DNA of 64,000 nt from Candidatus Avedoeria danica (GTDB lineage: Bacteria > Chloroflexota > Anaerolineae > Epilineales > Epilineaceae), in assembly GCA_016703025.1 (NCBI GenBank), contig JADJCV010000004.1:1925501-1989500 (forward strand), read 5' to 3'. The position numbers and the translations under genes were made by a program. The notes beneath the pieces are model-generated. The model saw nothing but the letters and a program-made list of their open reading frames with translations. It was not told the DNA's origin and searched no databases. How positions within the stretch are numbered: position 1 is the first letter of the stretch; the number at the start of each line of letters is the position of its first letter. This document shows, one piece after another, positions 54,432-63,816 of the stretch.

Positions 54432-54492
54432 CGGTGCAAATCGGTCGGAATCTGGGTGGATACCGTTGCGGACGCCTTTTGCGAGCGACCGC

Positions 54493-54819
54493 TCATTCGC
54501 CCGGGGGACGATAATGAATCGTCTCGACCCGCCCCAGCGCCGCCAGTGTCTCCTCAACCGTGAGCAAGACCGTCGTCTCGATCTTCGAGAGGCCCCCGCC
54601 TCCGCCGATCGCAATCGCCACGGCTGCCATCGACACGTTGTCCGGAGCCTCCCACAGGTTATAGCCGTCGTACTCGCCGAACGCGTACCAAAAGCCGTGG
54701 AGCTTGCCTCCCACCGACTCGATGTAGGCCCGGGCCGCGTCTCGTCGGTCCTCCGGATGCTTGGCCAGTCGATCCCACGTTTCGGGGGTGTAGCTGAAGC
54801 GCGTCAGGAACATCGGCAC
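54493..54819 (-). CDS. GYD-domain protein
   Basis: The 108-aa protein matches the GYD family: FLTRFSYTPETWDRLAKHPEDR, GGKLHGFWYAFGEYDGYNLWEAPD and the AVAIAIGGGGGLSKIETTVLLT strand. GEYDGY holds the name-giving motif. These are small ferredoxin-like-fold proteins of unknown role. The start is a GTG at 54819, seven bases after AAGGAG; an ATG two codons later is less well placed. Confidence 0.9.
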   Translation of the reverse strand: MPMFLTRFSYTPETWDRLAKHPEDRRDAARAYIESVGGKLHGFWYAFGEYDGYNLWEAPDNVSMAAVAIAIGGGGGLSKIETTVLLTVEETLAALGRVETIHYRPPGE

Positions 54820-54991
54820 GGTGCGGCTCCTTGGGGGACAAGGGGGCTGTGCCGCTCATTGTAGTCGCGGCGCGCCGGCAACGGTGCGCACACCGCCGCA
54901 GGCGTTGGGCTGCGGGAGCGGGATGACCTGTTCGCGGCGGCTCAGAGAGCGGCATGAGGCCGGCGTTTGGGATCGAACCCACTCGCCGTGT

Positions 54992-57900
54992 TCAACCGTC
55001 ATCTCGCAACGCCGACGGGAAGTACAGCCGGTGCACCTTGCCCTCGTCCAGCCGCAACATCGGATGCGCCGCGCGGGCAGCAAAGTCGATCCGCAGCCAG
55101 TCGTCCGCGCGCAGGTGCGTGCCCGCCGCGCGCACGGCCGGGTCGCCCGCGACGACGAGCGGGGCGCGCCCGAACGGCGCGAACAGCGCGGCGCCGCCCC
55201 GCAGCGCGAGCGTGAGCAACCGATCCCCGTCCGGAAGCCCCGCCGGCCGTTCGGTGCGCAGCCCGAAACCGGTCGCGGGCAAGCCGGCAGCGGGCGGAGC
55301 GCCACCCCAGTCCAGATCGAGGCCCGCAGCGCTCTCGATGAACACCGGTCCGTCCATCAGACCATCGTCGCGATAGTACCGCACGTGCCACGCGGTGGGC
55401 GGCGCCGCGGCGAAGGCCACGACGCGGTTCGCCTCCCGGTCGGCGACCCACAACGTGCCGTCCTCCTGGGCCAGCGCCAGGCCGACGGGCTCGCGCAAGC
55501 GGGTGCCGGGCGCGTCGCCGCCGTCCCACGCGGCCACGAGGGTGCCGTCCGCGCCGTAGGCCTGCAGCCGGCCATGGCCGGTGTCGGCGACGATAATCGT
55601 TCCGTCCGCCGTCACGGCGACACCCGTCGGTTCGAGGAGTCCGTCCGCGGCGTCTGCGCCAATCGCGGCGGCGCCGATCGCGCCGAGCGGCACGCCATCC
55701 GCCGTGAAGTGCGCGACGCGGTCGTGGTCCGGGTCCGCCACCCAGACGCTGCCGTCCGGCGCGACGGCCAGCTGCGCCACGGCGCCCAGCGGCACTCCGT
55801 CCGGGCCGGCGGTCCACTCAACTTCGAATGTGCCGTCCCACGCAAACCGGGCGACGCGGCCGCCGTCGGCGTCCGCCACCCAGAGGTGGGCGACGCCGTC
55901 CGGGCCGGTGCCGGCAGCGATGCCGGTGGGCCGATCGAGGCTTCCCGGGCCGCTGCGGGTGGAGCGCCACGTCCGCCGCAGCGCACCGTCGGGTGCAACC
56001 TCAGCCACCGGCCCGGTTCGCCCACCTCCGATCACCAACAGCGATCCGCCGGCACGCGGCGCGATCCCGACGTGGTTGTACACCCCAGGGTTCATCTTCA
56101 CGCTGGAGAGGATGTTGCCGTCGTTGTCGAGTCGGAGCATCGTATTGTTTTCGAGGGCCAACACTTCGCCGTTGTCCAGCACGAGGAGATCTTTGATGCC
56201 GAATTCGTCCCCGGCGACCTTCCCAAGCCACGGGCGGGCCGCCGTCCCGTCCGCTTCCATCACGACGACGCGGCCGCTCTGAAAGCGTGCCCTCCAGCCC
56301 GGATCCGAGACGAGGATGCGCCCTGCTGCGGTCACCGCCACGGCCGTCGGGAAGGCGAGCCCGGCGTCGGCGCCGATCGCGCCAAGCCACGCGCCGTCCG
56401 GCGTGAAGCGGCCGACGTGGTCGGCCTCACTGTCCGTGACGTACACTGTGCCGTCCGGGCCAATGCCGAGTCCGTTCGCGCGCAGGATATGCGGTGCGAC
56501 GCTCCAGGCCTGCACGATGCGCCCATCCTGGCCGAAGCGTACGATGCGGCGCGCGGGCACGTCGAGCGCGACGACCGTTCCGCCGGGCGCCGGGGCGAGG
56601 TCGATCGGCTCGTTTGTCGGTAAGCCGAGGGCATTCCGCAGCGGCCGAGCCGCGAACTCGCCGGCCCCCCACTCGCCGCGCCACGCGCCGTCGGGGCCGA
56701 ACGCGAAGAGCCGGCCGTTCTCGGGGTCGGCGACGAGGAATCCGTCGTCCGCCAGCTCGGCGACGGCTGAAAGCGGGCCGAAGGCGTGCGGCGCGGCGCC
56801 CGCTCGGCCCCATGTCCGGCCGGGCACGCCGTCGGCCGACAGGAACTGTATGCAGCCCTCGGCTTCGAACGCGGCCAGCAGGCCACCGTCCGGCGCGGGC
56901 GCGAGTGCCGATGCGACGCCCCGTTGCGCGCCGCCGTTGCACGGGTTCGTCGGCTGCCGGCGGCCGAGCTCGCCGCGCGGTCCGAGCCATTGCAGCGCCC
57001 CGGCGCCGGCATCGGACATGACGGCGCCGCCCGCCACCGGCGCCACGGCGACCGGATCGAAGAACGCGCCGCTCGGCCCGTCGGGCGGTGGGCTGAGGAG
57101 CGGCGGGTCGAGCGTCCACGTCGGGCCCGGCGTGCCGTCCGCGGACCATGCGAAGAGCTGCGCGTCATAGGCCACGACGATCGTCCCGTCGGGGCCGACG
57201 GCCAAAGTTTGCAGGCCCGTGCGAAGGGCTTCGACGGCGCGACCGTCGGGCAGGAAGCGGGTGATGCGCTCGCCGGCGATGTTCACATAGATGCTGTCAT
57301 CCGGGCCGATCGCCAGGTCCCGCGGATTGCATTCCCAGCTGGGTTCGCAACCACCGAACGGAGCGCACGAACCGTGACACAGGTCGAACGTCCCGGGGTC
57401 CGTCGGCTTTCCATCCCCAGCGCGTCGGCCGTGCGTGGCCAGCAGCGTGCCGTCCGGATCGAAGACCTCGACGCGTGAGGCCGACGGCTCCGCCGCGACG
57501 ATCCGGCCACGGCTGTCGCTTTCGAGCGCGTGGATGCCGACGGTGGTCCACGTGCGCTCGAGCGCGCCGTCCGGGCGATACACGGTGAGGTCGCCGCCGA
57601 CATCGCGGCCGTCCGCGACCTTCCGGGTGCCGACGACGAACCGTCCGTCCGGCAGGACGGCCATTGCGGTGCGGTTGCTCAGGTCCGGTGCGCACGTCCC
57701 GTCCACTGCCCGGCCGCCGAGACAGACGTCCGCCACGAAGGCGCCCCAAGCCGTGAATTGCTGGACGCGGCCGTTCGCGGGATCGCCCACGAACACGTCG
57801 CCCGTCGGACCGATGTCGATGCTCGTCCGGTCGTCGCCGAACTCGCCCGGCCCGTTCCCCGGCCAGCCCCAGGCGTTGATCAGTCGGCCGTCCACGGCAT

Positions 57901-58150
57901 AGCGCAGCACGCGCCGACTCCCGCGATCGAGCGCGTAGCGCGTGCCGTCCGGACCGACCTCGAGGTCCAGGTAGGGAGCGTTCCACCGGAAAGGCATCCG
58001 GACGGGCACATCCATCCCAACGTGGAACTGGTAGCGCAGCGGGAGCGGCGGCGCCGCGGCGGCAGGAGCGGCAGCGCCGCAGACCCACGTCAGCACGGCG
58101 GCGGCGAGAGCGATGGCGACGGATGCGGGGGCGACGACGCGGTGCGGCAT
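54992..58150 (-). CDS. Large secreted NHL-repeat beta-propeller protein
   Basis: The 1052-aa exported protein has a signal peptide ending PAAAAP. Most of it is a long series of NHL-type blades, each built around a phrase like LEVGPDGTRYALDRGSRRVLRY, GIGPDGTVYVTDSEADHVGRF or LAQEDGTLWVADREANRVVAF. Enough blades are present for two or more propellers. Near the C-terminus WHVRYYRDDGLMDGPVFIE begins a PA14-like module, and the chain ends HRLYFPSALRDDG, a Y-[LMF]-P-x3-R motif. The ATG at 58150 has AGGAGA upstream. A binding or scaffolding role outside the cell is likely. Confidence 0.82.
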   Translation of the reverse strand: MPHRVVAPASVAIALAAAVLTWVCGAAAPAAAAPPLPLRYQFHVGMDVPVRMPFRWNAPYLDLEVGPDGTRYALDRGSRRVLRYAVDGRLINAWGWPGNGPGEFGDDRTSIDIGPTGDVFVGDPANGRVQQFTAWGAFVADVCLGGRAVDGTCAPDLSNRTAMAVLPDGRFVVGTRKVADGRDVGGDLTVYRPDGALERTWTTVGIHALESDSRGRIVAAEPSASRVEVFDPDGTLLATHGRRAGDGKPTDPGTFDLCHGSCAPFGGCEPSWECNPRDLAIGPDDSIYVNIAGERITRFLPDGRAVEALRTGLQTLAVGPDGTIVVAYDAQLFAWSADGTPGPTWTLDPPLLSPPPDGPSGAFFDPVAVAPVAGGAVMSDAGAGALQWLGPRGELGRRQPTNPCNGGAQRGVASALAPAPDGGLLAAFEAEGCIQFLSADGVPGRTWGRAGAAPHAFGPLSAVAELADDGFLVADPENGRLFAFGPDGAWRGEWGAGEFAARPLRNALGLPTNEPIDLAPAPGGTVVALDVPARRIVRFGQDGRIVQAWSVAPHILRANGLGIGPDGTVYVTDSEADHVGRFTPDGAWLGAIGADAGLAFPTAVAVTAAGRILVSDPGWRARFQSGRVVVMEADGTAARPWLGKVAGDEFGIKDLLVLDNGEVLALENNTMLRLDNDGNILSSVKMNPGVYNHVGIAPRAGGSLLVIGGGRTGPVAEVAPDGALRRTWRSTRSGPGSLDRPTGIAAGTGPDGVAHLWVADADGGRVARFAWDGTFEVEWTAGPDGVPLGAVAQLAVAPDGSVWVADPDHDRVAHFTADGVPLGAIGAAAIGADAADGLLEPTGVAVTADGTIIVADTGHGRLQAYGADGTLVAAWDGGDAPGTRLREPVGLALAQEDGTLWVADREANRVVAFAAAPPTAWHVRYYRDDGLMDGPVFIESAAGLDLDWGGAPPAAGLPATGFGLRTERPAGLPDGDRLLTLALRGGAALFAPFGRAPLVVAGDPAVRAAGTHLRADDWLRIDFAARAAHPMLRLDEGKVHRLYFPSALRDDG

Positions 58151-58248
58151 GCGGATCTCCTGATTCGGATGGCAGCGTTGAGGGCGATGACGTGCATCGG
58201 AAGAGCGCGGGCGACATCGGGCCCGTACGCACTGGACACGGTTGCGCG

Positions 58249-58455
58249 CGACAGGGTTCCGTGACAGGGTTCCGTGACAGGCTTCGGCACAGGCTTCGGC
58301 GACAGGGTTCGGCGACAGAGCGCGGTCGAATCGACCGACAGGTGCCAGCGCGACCACGGCAGCGCGACCACGGCAGCGCGACGCCCGGACGACCGCTGCA
58401 TCCCCTCGATCACAGCCCATCGATCACAGCACGTCGATCACAACACGTCGATCGC
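58249..58455. repeat. Three adjacent short tandem arrays between the NHL gene and priA
   Basis: Array 1 (about 58249-58320) holds about five GACAGG-TTC units of 12-14 bp. Array 2 (58346-58387) repeats CAGCGCGACCACGG. Array 3 (58406-58455) repeats TCGATCACAGCACG with small changes and runs into the last codons of priA, encoding part of its DVDAIDVL end. All lie in the 287-bp gap, which otherwise shows no gene. Confidence 0.85.
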
Positions 58456-61380
58456 ATCCACATCCACCCGCCACCCCGGCGGCGGGGGCGCCTCGGCCAG
58501 CAGCGCGTGGCCATCCGGCGAGCTGAGGACGATCTGCCAGCGGTACTTGCCGCGCTGCCGGTGGAAGAACGCCGGCGCCGGACCGCGCACCATCGTGTAG
58601 GGCAGGCCGAGGCGGGCGGCGGCGGCCTCGAGCTGGTGCGCGTATGCCCGCGCCGCCGGCTCGGCCGCGGCGTCGTTCAGGTCCGTGACCCACAGCAGGC
58701 GCCACAGCGGCCGCCACGGCGGGTAGCCGTGCTGGGCACGGAACGCGATCTCGCGGGTGTAGTAGCCGGCGAAGTCGTGCTGCGCAGCGAACGTGATCGC
58801 CGGGTGGTCGGGGTTGTACGTTTGGAAGATCACGTGGCCGCCGGCGGCCGATCGACCGGCCCGGCCCGCCACCTGCGCCAGGAGCTGGAACGCGCGCTCG
58901 CCGGCGCGGTAGTCCGGGAAGTGCAGCGCGGTGTCGGCCGAGACGACGCCGACGAGCGTGACGAGCGGCAGGTCGAGGCCCTTCGTGATCATCTGCGTGC
59001 CGATCAGCACGTCCGCCTGCCCGCTGCTGAAGCGCGCCATCAGCGCGGCGTGCGCACCGCGCGCCTCGGTCGTGTCGGCATCCCAGCGGAGCGTCCGGAC
59101 GCCCGGGAAGGCGGCCAGCGTCTCGCGCTCCAGCCGCTCCGTGCCGAGGCCGACGTAGCGGATCCGGTGGCTCGTGCATGCCGGGCAGAGCATGGGCGGC
59201 GGCTCGGTGTGGCCGCATGCGTGGCACACCAGCCGCGCCGTCGCCCGGCCCGGACGGGCCGCATCGAGCCCGGCCACGTGCTGCGTGAGCGGCGCATCGC
59301 AGCGCGGGCAGACCTGGACGTGGCCGCAGTCCCGGCACTGGACGAACGTCGCGCTGCCCCGCCGGTTCAGGAACAGGATCGCCTGCTCGCCGGCCACGAG
59401 CGCGTGTTGCAGCGCCGCCAGCAGCGGCCGGCTGAAGATGGACGTGTTTCCGGCCCGCAGCTCGGCCCGCATATCGACGATGCGGACCGGCGGCAGATCG
59501 CCGTGGCCCGGCGCCGTCATCGCCGCCCCGCCGTCCAACGCGGCCCGCGGGTCCGCCGTCCTCACGCGCCGCGGCAGCTCGATCAGCGTCCAGACCCCGC
59601 GCCGGGCGTGCCAGTACGACGTCACGGCCGGCGTCGCGCTGCCGAGCACGACGGCCGCGCCGACCCGGCGGGCGCGCTCGATCGCGACGTCGCGCGCGTG
59701 GTAGCGCGGCGTGCGGTCCTGCTTGTACGCGTCGGCGTGCTCTTCGTCGACGATCATCAGGCCAAGGCGCGGCAGCGGGCTGAACACGGCGGATCGCGAG
59801 CCGACGACGACGGTGACCGCGCCGGAGCGGGCGCGCTGCCACGCTTCGCGGCGCTCGGCGGGCGACATCTCGGAGTGCCAGAGTCCGACCTTGCCCGGGA
59901 AGCGGGCTTCGAATCGATCCACCATCTGCGGCGTGAGCGCGATCTCCGGCACGAGGACGATCGCCTGCCGGCCGCGTGCGGCCACGTGCGCGATCGCCCG
60001 CAGGTAGAGCTCGGTCTTCCCGCTGCCGGTCACGCCGTGGAGGAGGGCCACGGGCGGATCGACGGGCGGTCCGCCGGCGTCCGGGCCGTCGGCGCCGTCC
60101 AGCAGCGGCACCAGCTGTGCCCAGGCGCGCGTCTGGTCGGCCGTCATCGGCGGAACGGCCTCACCGCGCCCGTCTCCGTCGCCCGCACTCGACACGCCCA
60201 ACGATGCGCCCAACGATGCGGGCGGCAATCCCGCGGATGCCTCCGCCCGCACGACCGCGATCAGGCCGGCCCGTTCGAGCGCCGCCAGCGTCGCCGCCGT
60301 GGCCGCCGTCCGGCGGACGACGTCGGCCGTCGGCGCGGCGCCGCCCGATGCGGCCAGGTACTCCATGGCCTCGACGTGCGCCGTCACCCGCCGCAGCGCA
60401 TGCTCGGCGGCGCGGGCGCGGGCGCCGTGGACCTGCAACACCACGACGTCCACCGCGTGCACGCTGTCCACCTTGTCCACCGACTCCGCCGACTCCACCG
60501 ACTTCGCCGACTTCGCCGCGTCCGCCGACTTCGCCGCGTCCGCCACGTTCACCTCGCCTGCCGGCGCGACGAGCACGAGGCCGTCCGCCGCCAGCCGGGC
60601 GAGCGTACGCGCACCGCCGCCCGGCGCGGCACCGCCCGTCGCCGCGGCAAGCTCGGCCGCCGTCGGCAGCACGACTTCCGGCCGGCGCAGCCACGCCAGC
60701 GCGTCCGCCGCGGCGTGCGGGCGGACCTTGGCGAGGGCGGCGTCCACGGCCGCCCCGTCGGCGACGAGGCGGCGGGCGAAAGCGGTCGTCCGGGCGCGCG
60801 GCGCGAGGTCCGGATCGTCCAGCGGCTCGATCAGCCCGGCGGCCAGCGCGGCGGCCAGCGCGGCGGCGAACTTGCGCGGGCCGACGGCCTTGCGGAGGGT
60901 GGACTCCGTCCGGCGGCGCTGCCGACCGAACGCGCCGACGAGGGCGAGGACGTCCGCATCCGATCCGAACGCAGCCACCGGCGCATCCGTGCGGCGGTAG
61001 CGGCGCGGGGCGGCGGTGTCCGTGCCGGGCGGCAGGAAGGGCTGGAGGCAGCTGAAAAGGGGCGCTCGGTAGTGCTTGGCGACCCACCGCGCCAGCGCGA
61101 CGCTTTCGGGCGTCAGCCACGGGTCCCCGTCCACGACGGCCTCGATGTCGCGGACGCGGCCGAGGTCCGTGCGCGCGGCCAGGCCGACGACGATGCCGAT
61201 GAGGCGCTGGCGGCCGAACGGCACGCGGACGCCGCTGCCGATGTGAACGGCGTCGGCGAGCGGGCCGGGGATGGCGTACGTGAAGGCGTCGGGAGACGGC
61301 GCATCCGGCGCGGCCGGGCGCGGTCGGCCGAGGTCGGTCGGAAGGGCGACGGCGACCTCGGCGAACGGCCAGCCGCCCAT
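58438..61380 (-). CDS. priA: Primosomal replication-restart helicase PriA
   Basis: The 980-aa protein loads the replication machinery at stalled forks. The N-terminal 3'-DNA-binding domain (VPFGRQRLIGIVVGL) is followed by a longer than usual linker containing ADAAKSADAAKSAKSVES. The helicase core has GVTGSGKTELYLRAI (Walker A), VDEEHADAYKQ (DEEH box) and GSATPAVTSY. Cysteine pairs for zinc (CRDCGHVQVCPRC, CHACGH, CPAC) lie in the middle, then GTQMITKGLDLPLVTLVGV and QVAGRAGR. All motifs are intact. The ATG at 61380 overlaps the gmk stop as TGATG; a GTG one codon earlier (61383) is also possible. Confidence 0.95.
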   Translation of the reverse strand: MGGWPFAEVAVALPTDLGRPRPAAPDAPSPDAFTYAIPGPLADAVHIGSGVRVPFGRQRLIGIVVGLAARTDLGRVRDIEAVVDGDPWLTPESVALARWVAKHYRAPLFSCLQPFLPPGTDTAAPRRYRRTDAPVAAFGSDADVLALVGAFGRQRRRTESTLRKAVGPRKFAAALAAALAAGLIEPLDDPDLAPRARTTAFARRLVADGAAVDAALAKVRPHAAADALAWLRRPEVVLPTAAELAAATGGAAPGGGARTLARLAADGLVLVAPAGEVNVADAAKSADAAKSAKSVESAESVDKVDSVHAVDVVVLQVHGARARAAEHALRRVTAHVEAMEYLAASGGAAPTADVVRRTAATAATLAALERAGLIAVVRAEASAGLPPASLGASLGVSSAGDGDGRGEAVPPMTADQTRAWAQLVPLLDGADGPDAGGPPVDPPVALLHGVTGSGKTELYLRAIAHVAARGRQAIVLVPEIALTPQMVDRFEARFPGKVGLWHSEMSPAERREAWQRARSGAVTVVVGSRSAVFSPLPRLGLMIVDEEHADAYKQDRTPRYHARDVAIERARRVGAAVVLGSATPAVTSYWHARRGVWTLIELPRRVRTADPRAALDGGAAMTAPGHGDLPPVRIVDMRAELRAGNTSIFSRPLLAALQHALVAGEQAILFLNRRGSATFVQCRDCGHVQVCPRCDAPLTQHVAGLDAARPGRATARLVCHACGHTEPPPMLCPACTSHRIRYVGLGTERLERETLAAFPGVRTLRWDADTTEARGAHAALMARFSSGQADVLIGTQMITKGLDLPLVTLVGVVSADTALHFPDYRAGERAFQLLAQVAGRAGRSAAGGHVIFQTYNPDHPAITFAAQHDFAGYYTREIAFRAQHGYPPWRPLWRLLWVTDLNDAAAEPAARAYAHQLEAAAARLGLPYTMVRGPAPAFFHRQRGKYRWQIVLSSPDGHALLAEAPPPPGWRVDVDAIDVL

Positions 61381-62129
61381 CACAAGACGATGGGCGCCCC
61401 GCGTGCGACGCGGGCGACACGGTGCTTCTCGGCGCGGATGATCGCGGTGATCGTGTCGACGGTCACGTTCAGCTGGTCGCGCCGATTCACGACGACGTAA
61501 TCGAAGTCGACGGCCAGGCGCATCTCTTCGCGGGCTGTGGCGATCCGGATCTTCAGCAGGTCGGCCGGCTCGCTCTTGCGCTCGCGCAGCCGCCGCTCGA
61601 GCTCGGCCACGCTCTCGGCGACCATGAAGATCAGGATGGCGTCAGGCACCAGCTTGCGGATCGTCCGCGCGCCCTGCACGTCGATCCGCAGCACGACGTC
61701 CTGGCCGCTGGCGAGGGCTGCGCGGACCTGCTGCTTCGGGATGCCTTTGTAATCGCCGTAGACGAGCGCGTATTCCAGCAGCTCGCCCTGGTCGATCATC
61801 TCGGCGAACGCCGCAACGTTGATGAAATGGTAGTCCGCGCCGTCGATCTCGGTCGTCCGCCGCGGCCGCGTCGTGGCCGTCACGACGAAGTGGAACGGGA
61901 AGCCGATCGACTTCATCGCCTTGAGCGCCTCGTCCTTGCCGACGCCCGAGGGGCCGGAGATGACGATCAGCAGCGGCGGCGGGTCCTGGAACCGTTCGAC
62001 GAACTCGTCGCGCGCGTCGATCGCAGCGTCGTCGGCGCTGAACATCGACGTGACGCCATCGGCACGCGTAATGCCGTCGATGGCGCGATCGATTTCGGGG
62101 GGAGCGGGCGCTTGGGGATCAGCATCCAA
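61380..62129 (-). CDS. gmk: Guanylate kinase
   Basis: The 249-aa enzyme phosphorylates GMP to GDP. The P-loop reads LLIVISGPSGVGKDEALKAM, with Asp where most families have Ser/Thr; from memory some Chloroflexota gmk proteins share this GKD form. VTATTRPRR, DGADYHFI, LLEYALVYGDYKGIPK and VLRIDVQGA complete the GMP-binding and core parts. An N-terminal extension of about 50 residues precedes the core. The listed start is a TTG at 62129 with AAGGA upstream; an ATG at 62045 is the main alternative. priA follows with an overlap. Confidence 0.92.
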   Translation of the reverse strand: MDADPQAPAPPEIDRAIDGITRADGVTSMFSADDAAIDARDEFVERFQDPPPLLIVISGPSGVGKDEALKAMKSIGFPFHFVVTATTRPRRTTEIDGADYHFINVAAFAEMIDQGELLEYALVYGDYKGIPKQQVRAALASGQDVVLRIDVQGARTIRKLVPDAILIFMVAESVAELERRLRERKSEPADLLKIRIATAREEMRLAVDFDYVVVNRRDQLNVTVDTITAIIRAEKHRVARVARGAPIVL

Positions 62130-62331
62130 CGATCAAGCGATCCTTGCCGGCGGTCGGGTGAAGCCGTGATTGTTCCAGAGCGGGTCGGTCGTGTCCAGCG
62201 CGCGTCGCGGCCGAGCATGGCGCGCCGTGCGACGACTGCGCAACGCCCGTCCGGTACCCTCCCCGGCGCCCCCCCGATCACCGCGGCCCGTCGCCCCCAA
62301 TCGACGGCCGCTCTCGTTCAGGAGAATTCCA

Positions 62332-63756
62332 ATGGTGTCGATCGGGTCATACGCGTCGTCCTCTCCGCCGAAAACGCGGCGTCGCGGCGCGGCTGGCAGG
62401 CGTTGGGCGCTCACGTGTTGGGTCGTGGGCGTGGTGTGGCTGGTCGCCGTCGGCCGGGCCGAGGCGCAGAGCGACCATCCGGCGCCGGACTGGGACCCGC
62501 CCTACTGCAGCGAGCAGCCTCGGATCACGGCGGTGTACGACAACGATGTCCCGTTGTACGGCCGAAACGGCCGGACGGTCCTGTTCAGCGGCCGCGACGT
62601 CCAGCCGTGCGGCCTGCAGTACGACGGGCACAGCGGCTGGGACTATGCCCGCAGCGGCGGCCGCCAGGCGTGCGGCGGCGGCGAGCGCCCTGCCTTCGCG
62701 TCGAGCATCGTGCTGGCAAGCGCGTCCGGCACGGTTCGCCGCTCTCGCTGGTTTGCCGAGCGGCACGACGGCAACGCGGCCGGCTACGGCCTCCACCTCG
62801 ACGTGCATGCCGCGGACGGCGGCCACGGCGAGCTGTCCCACCTGTACGGCCATCTGGCGACGGTGTTCGTCGAGGAGGGCGCGGCGGTGGAGAAGGGACA
62901 GCCGATCGGGGCCGTCGGCACGACCGGCAACAGCACCGGGCCGCACCTCCACTTCCAGGGGGCCAAGGGCGGGCGCGGCGATGTCAGCGACCAGACGTTC
63001 GACGTCTTCGGCTGGAACGCCCGCTTCGACTCGGGGTACCGCTACCCGGGGGTTCCGCAGCCCCACCGCGGCAACGGCTGGCCGATGCGCGTCTACGTGC
63101 CGAGCGCCGCCGGCCCGCCGTGCCCCGCCTCGTGCGACGAGCGGGTCGTGGAGGAGGACGATCCGGCCGTAAGGCGCGGCTGCGCAGCCGGTGATACGCC
63201 CGCCGACTGCCCGTTCTGGTTCCGCGACCCGCGCGGCCGGGGCGGCGGCCACTTCTGGACCCACCCGAACGGCTCGAGCAAGGACTACTGGATCCGCTAC
63301 CGATGCCCCGGCTGTGCGCCGGGCGCGTACCTGGTCGAGGCGTTCGTGCCGTTCGGCGCCGACATCTCGAACACGCACATCGCCCGCTGGGAGGTCGGCG
63401 ACCGGGTCTCGGTCATGGACCAGCACCAGGAGGGCGATCGGTGGCAGCCGGTCGGCATCTTCGCCTTCGACGGCGAGCCGGTCGTCGAGCTGAACGACCG
63501 CACGGATCGCTACGACTATGTCGCGCCGGCGGACATGCGGATCGGCGCGGATGCGGTGCGGTTTCGCCGGGTCGGCTGCGGCGGGGGCGGGGGCGGCGGC
63601 TTCAGCGGCGGGTCGGGCGACGGTGGGACGTCGACGCCGATGACGACGGCGAGCCCCGCGTCGACGAAGTCCGCCACCCCGAATGTGCCGACCACCCCGA
63701 CCGCTTACGATGCGCGCACGACGACCCCGTCGATCGCCACCGGGGAGCCGCACTGA
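62332..63756 (+). CDS. Secreted M23-family metallopeptidase
   Basis: The 474-aa protein has a twin-basic N-terminus and a signal helix (WALTCWVVGVVWLVAVGRAEAQ). The M23 domain (about 75-260) shows GHSGWDYARSGG, GLHLDVHAADGGHGELSHLYGHL and STGPHLHFQG, so the HxxxD and HxH zinc ligands are present. A second domain (about 290-440) resembles carbohydrate- or wall-binding modules, and a Ser/Thr/Pro-rich tail closes it. It should cleave peptidoglycan cross-links. The ATG at 62332 has AGGAGA upstream and diverges from gmk. Confidence 0.9.
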   Translation: MVSIGSYASSSPPKTRRRGAAGRRWALTCWVVGVVWLVAVGRAEAQSDHPAPDWDPPYCSEQPRITAVYDNDVPLYGRNGRTVLFSGRDVQPCGLQYDGHSGWDYARSGGRQACGGGERPAFASSIVLASASGTVRRSRWFAERHDGNAAGYGLHLDVHAADGGHGELSHLYGHLATVFVEEGAAVEKGQPIGAVGTTGNSTGPHLHFQGAKGGRGDVSDQTFDVFGWNARFDSGYRYPGVPQPHRGNGWPMRVYVPSAAGPPCPASCDERVVEEDDPAVRRGCAAGDTPADCPFWFRDPRGRGGGHFWTHPNGSSKDYWIRYRCPGCAPGAYLVEAFVPFGADISNTHIARWEVGDRVSVMDQHQEGDRWQPVGIFAFDGEPVVELNDRTDRYDYVAPADMRIGADAVRFRRVGCGGGGGGGFSGGSGDGGTSTPMTTASPASTKSATPNVPTTPTAYDARTTTPSIATGEPH

Positions 63757-63816
63757 TGGGCGGCACCGTCGCAACCCCACAGCCTCGCTGCACCCCACGA
63801 AAGGAACACATCACCA

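Noticed and set aside
54962..54982. GGGATCGAACCC resembling a tRNA T-arm
   Set aside because: The stem pairs poorly beyond three bases, and no acceptor or anticodon arms can be built on either strand.
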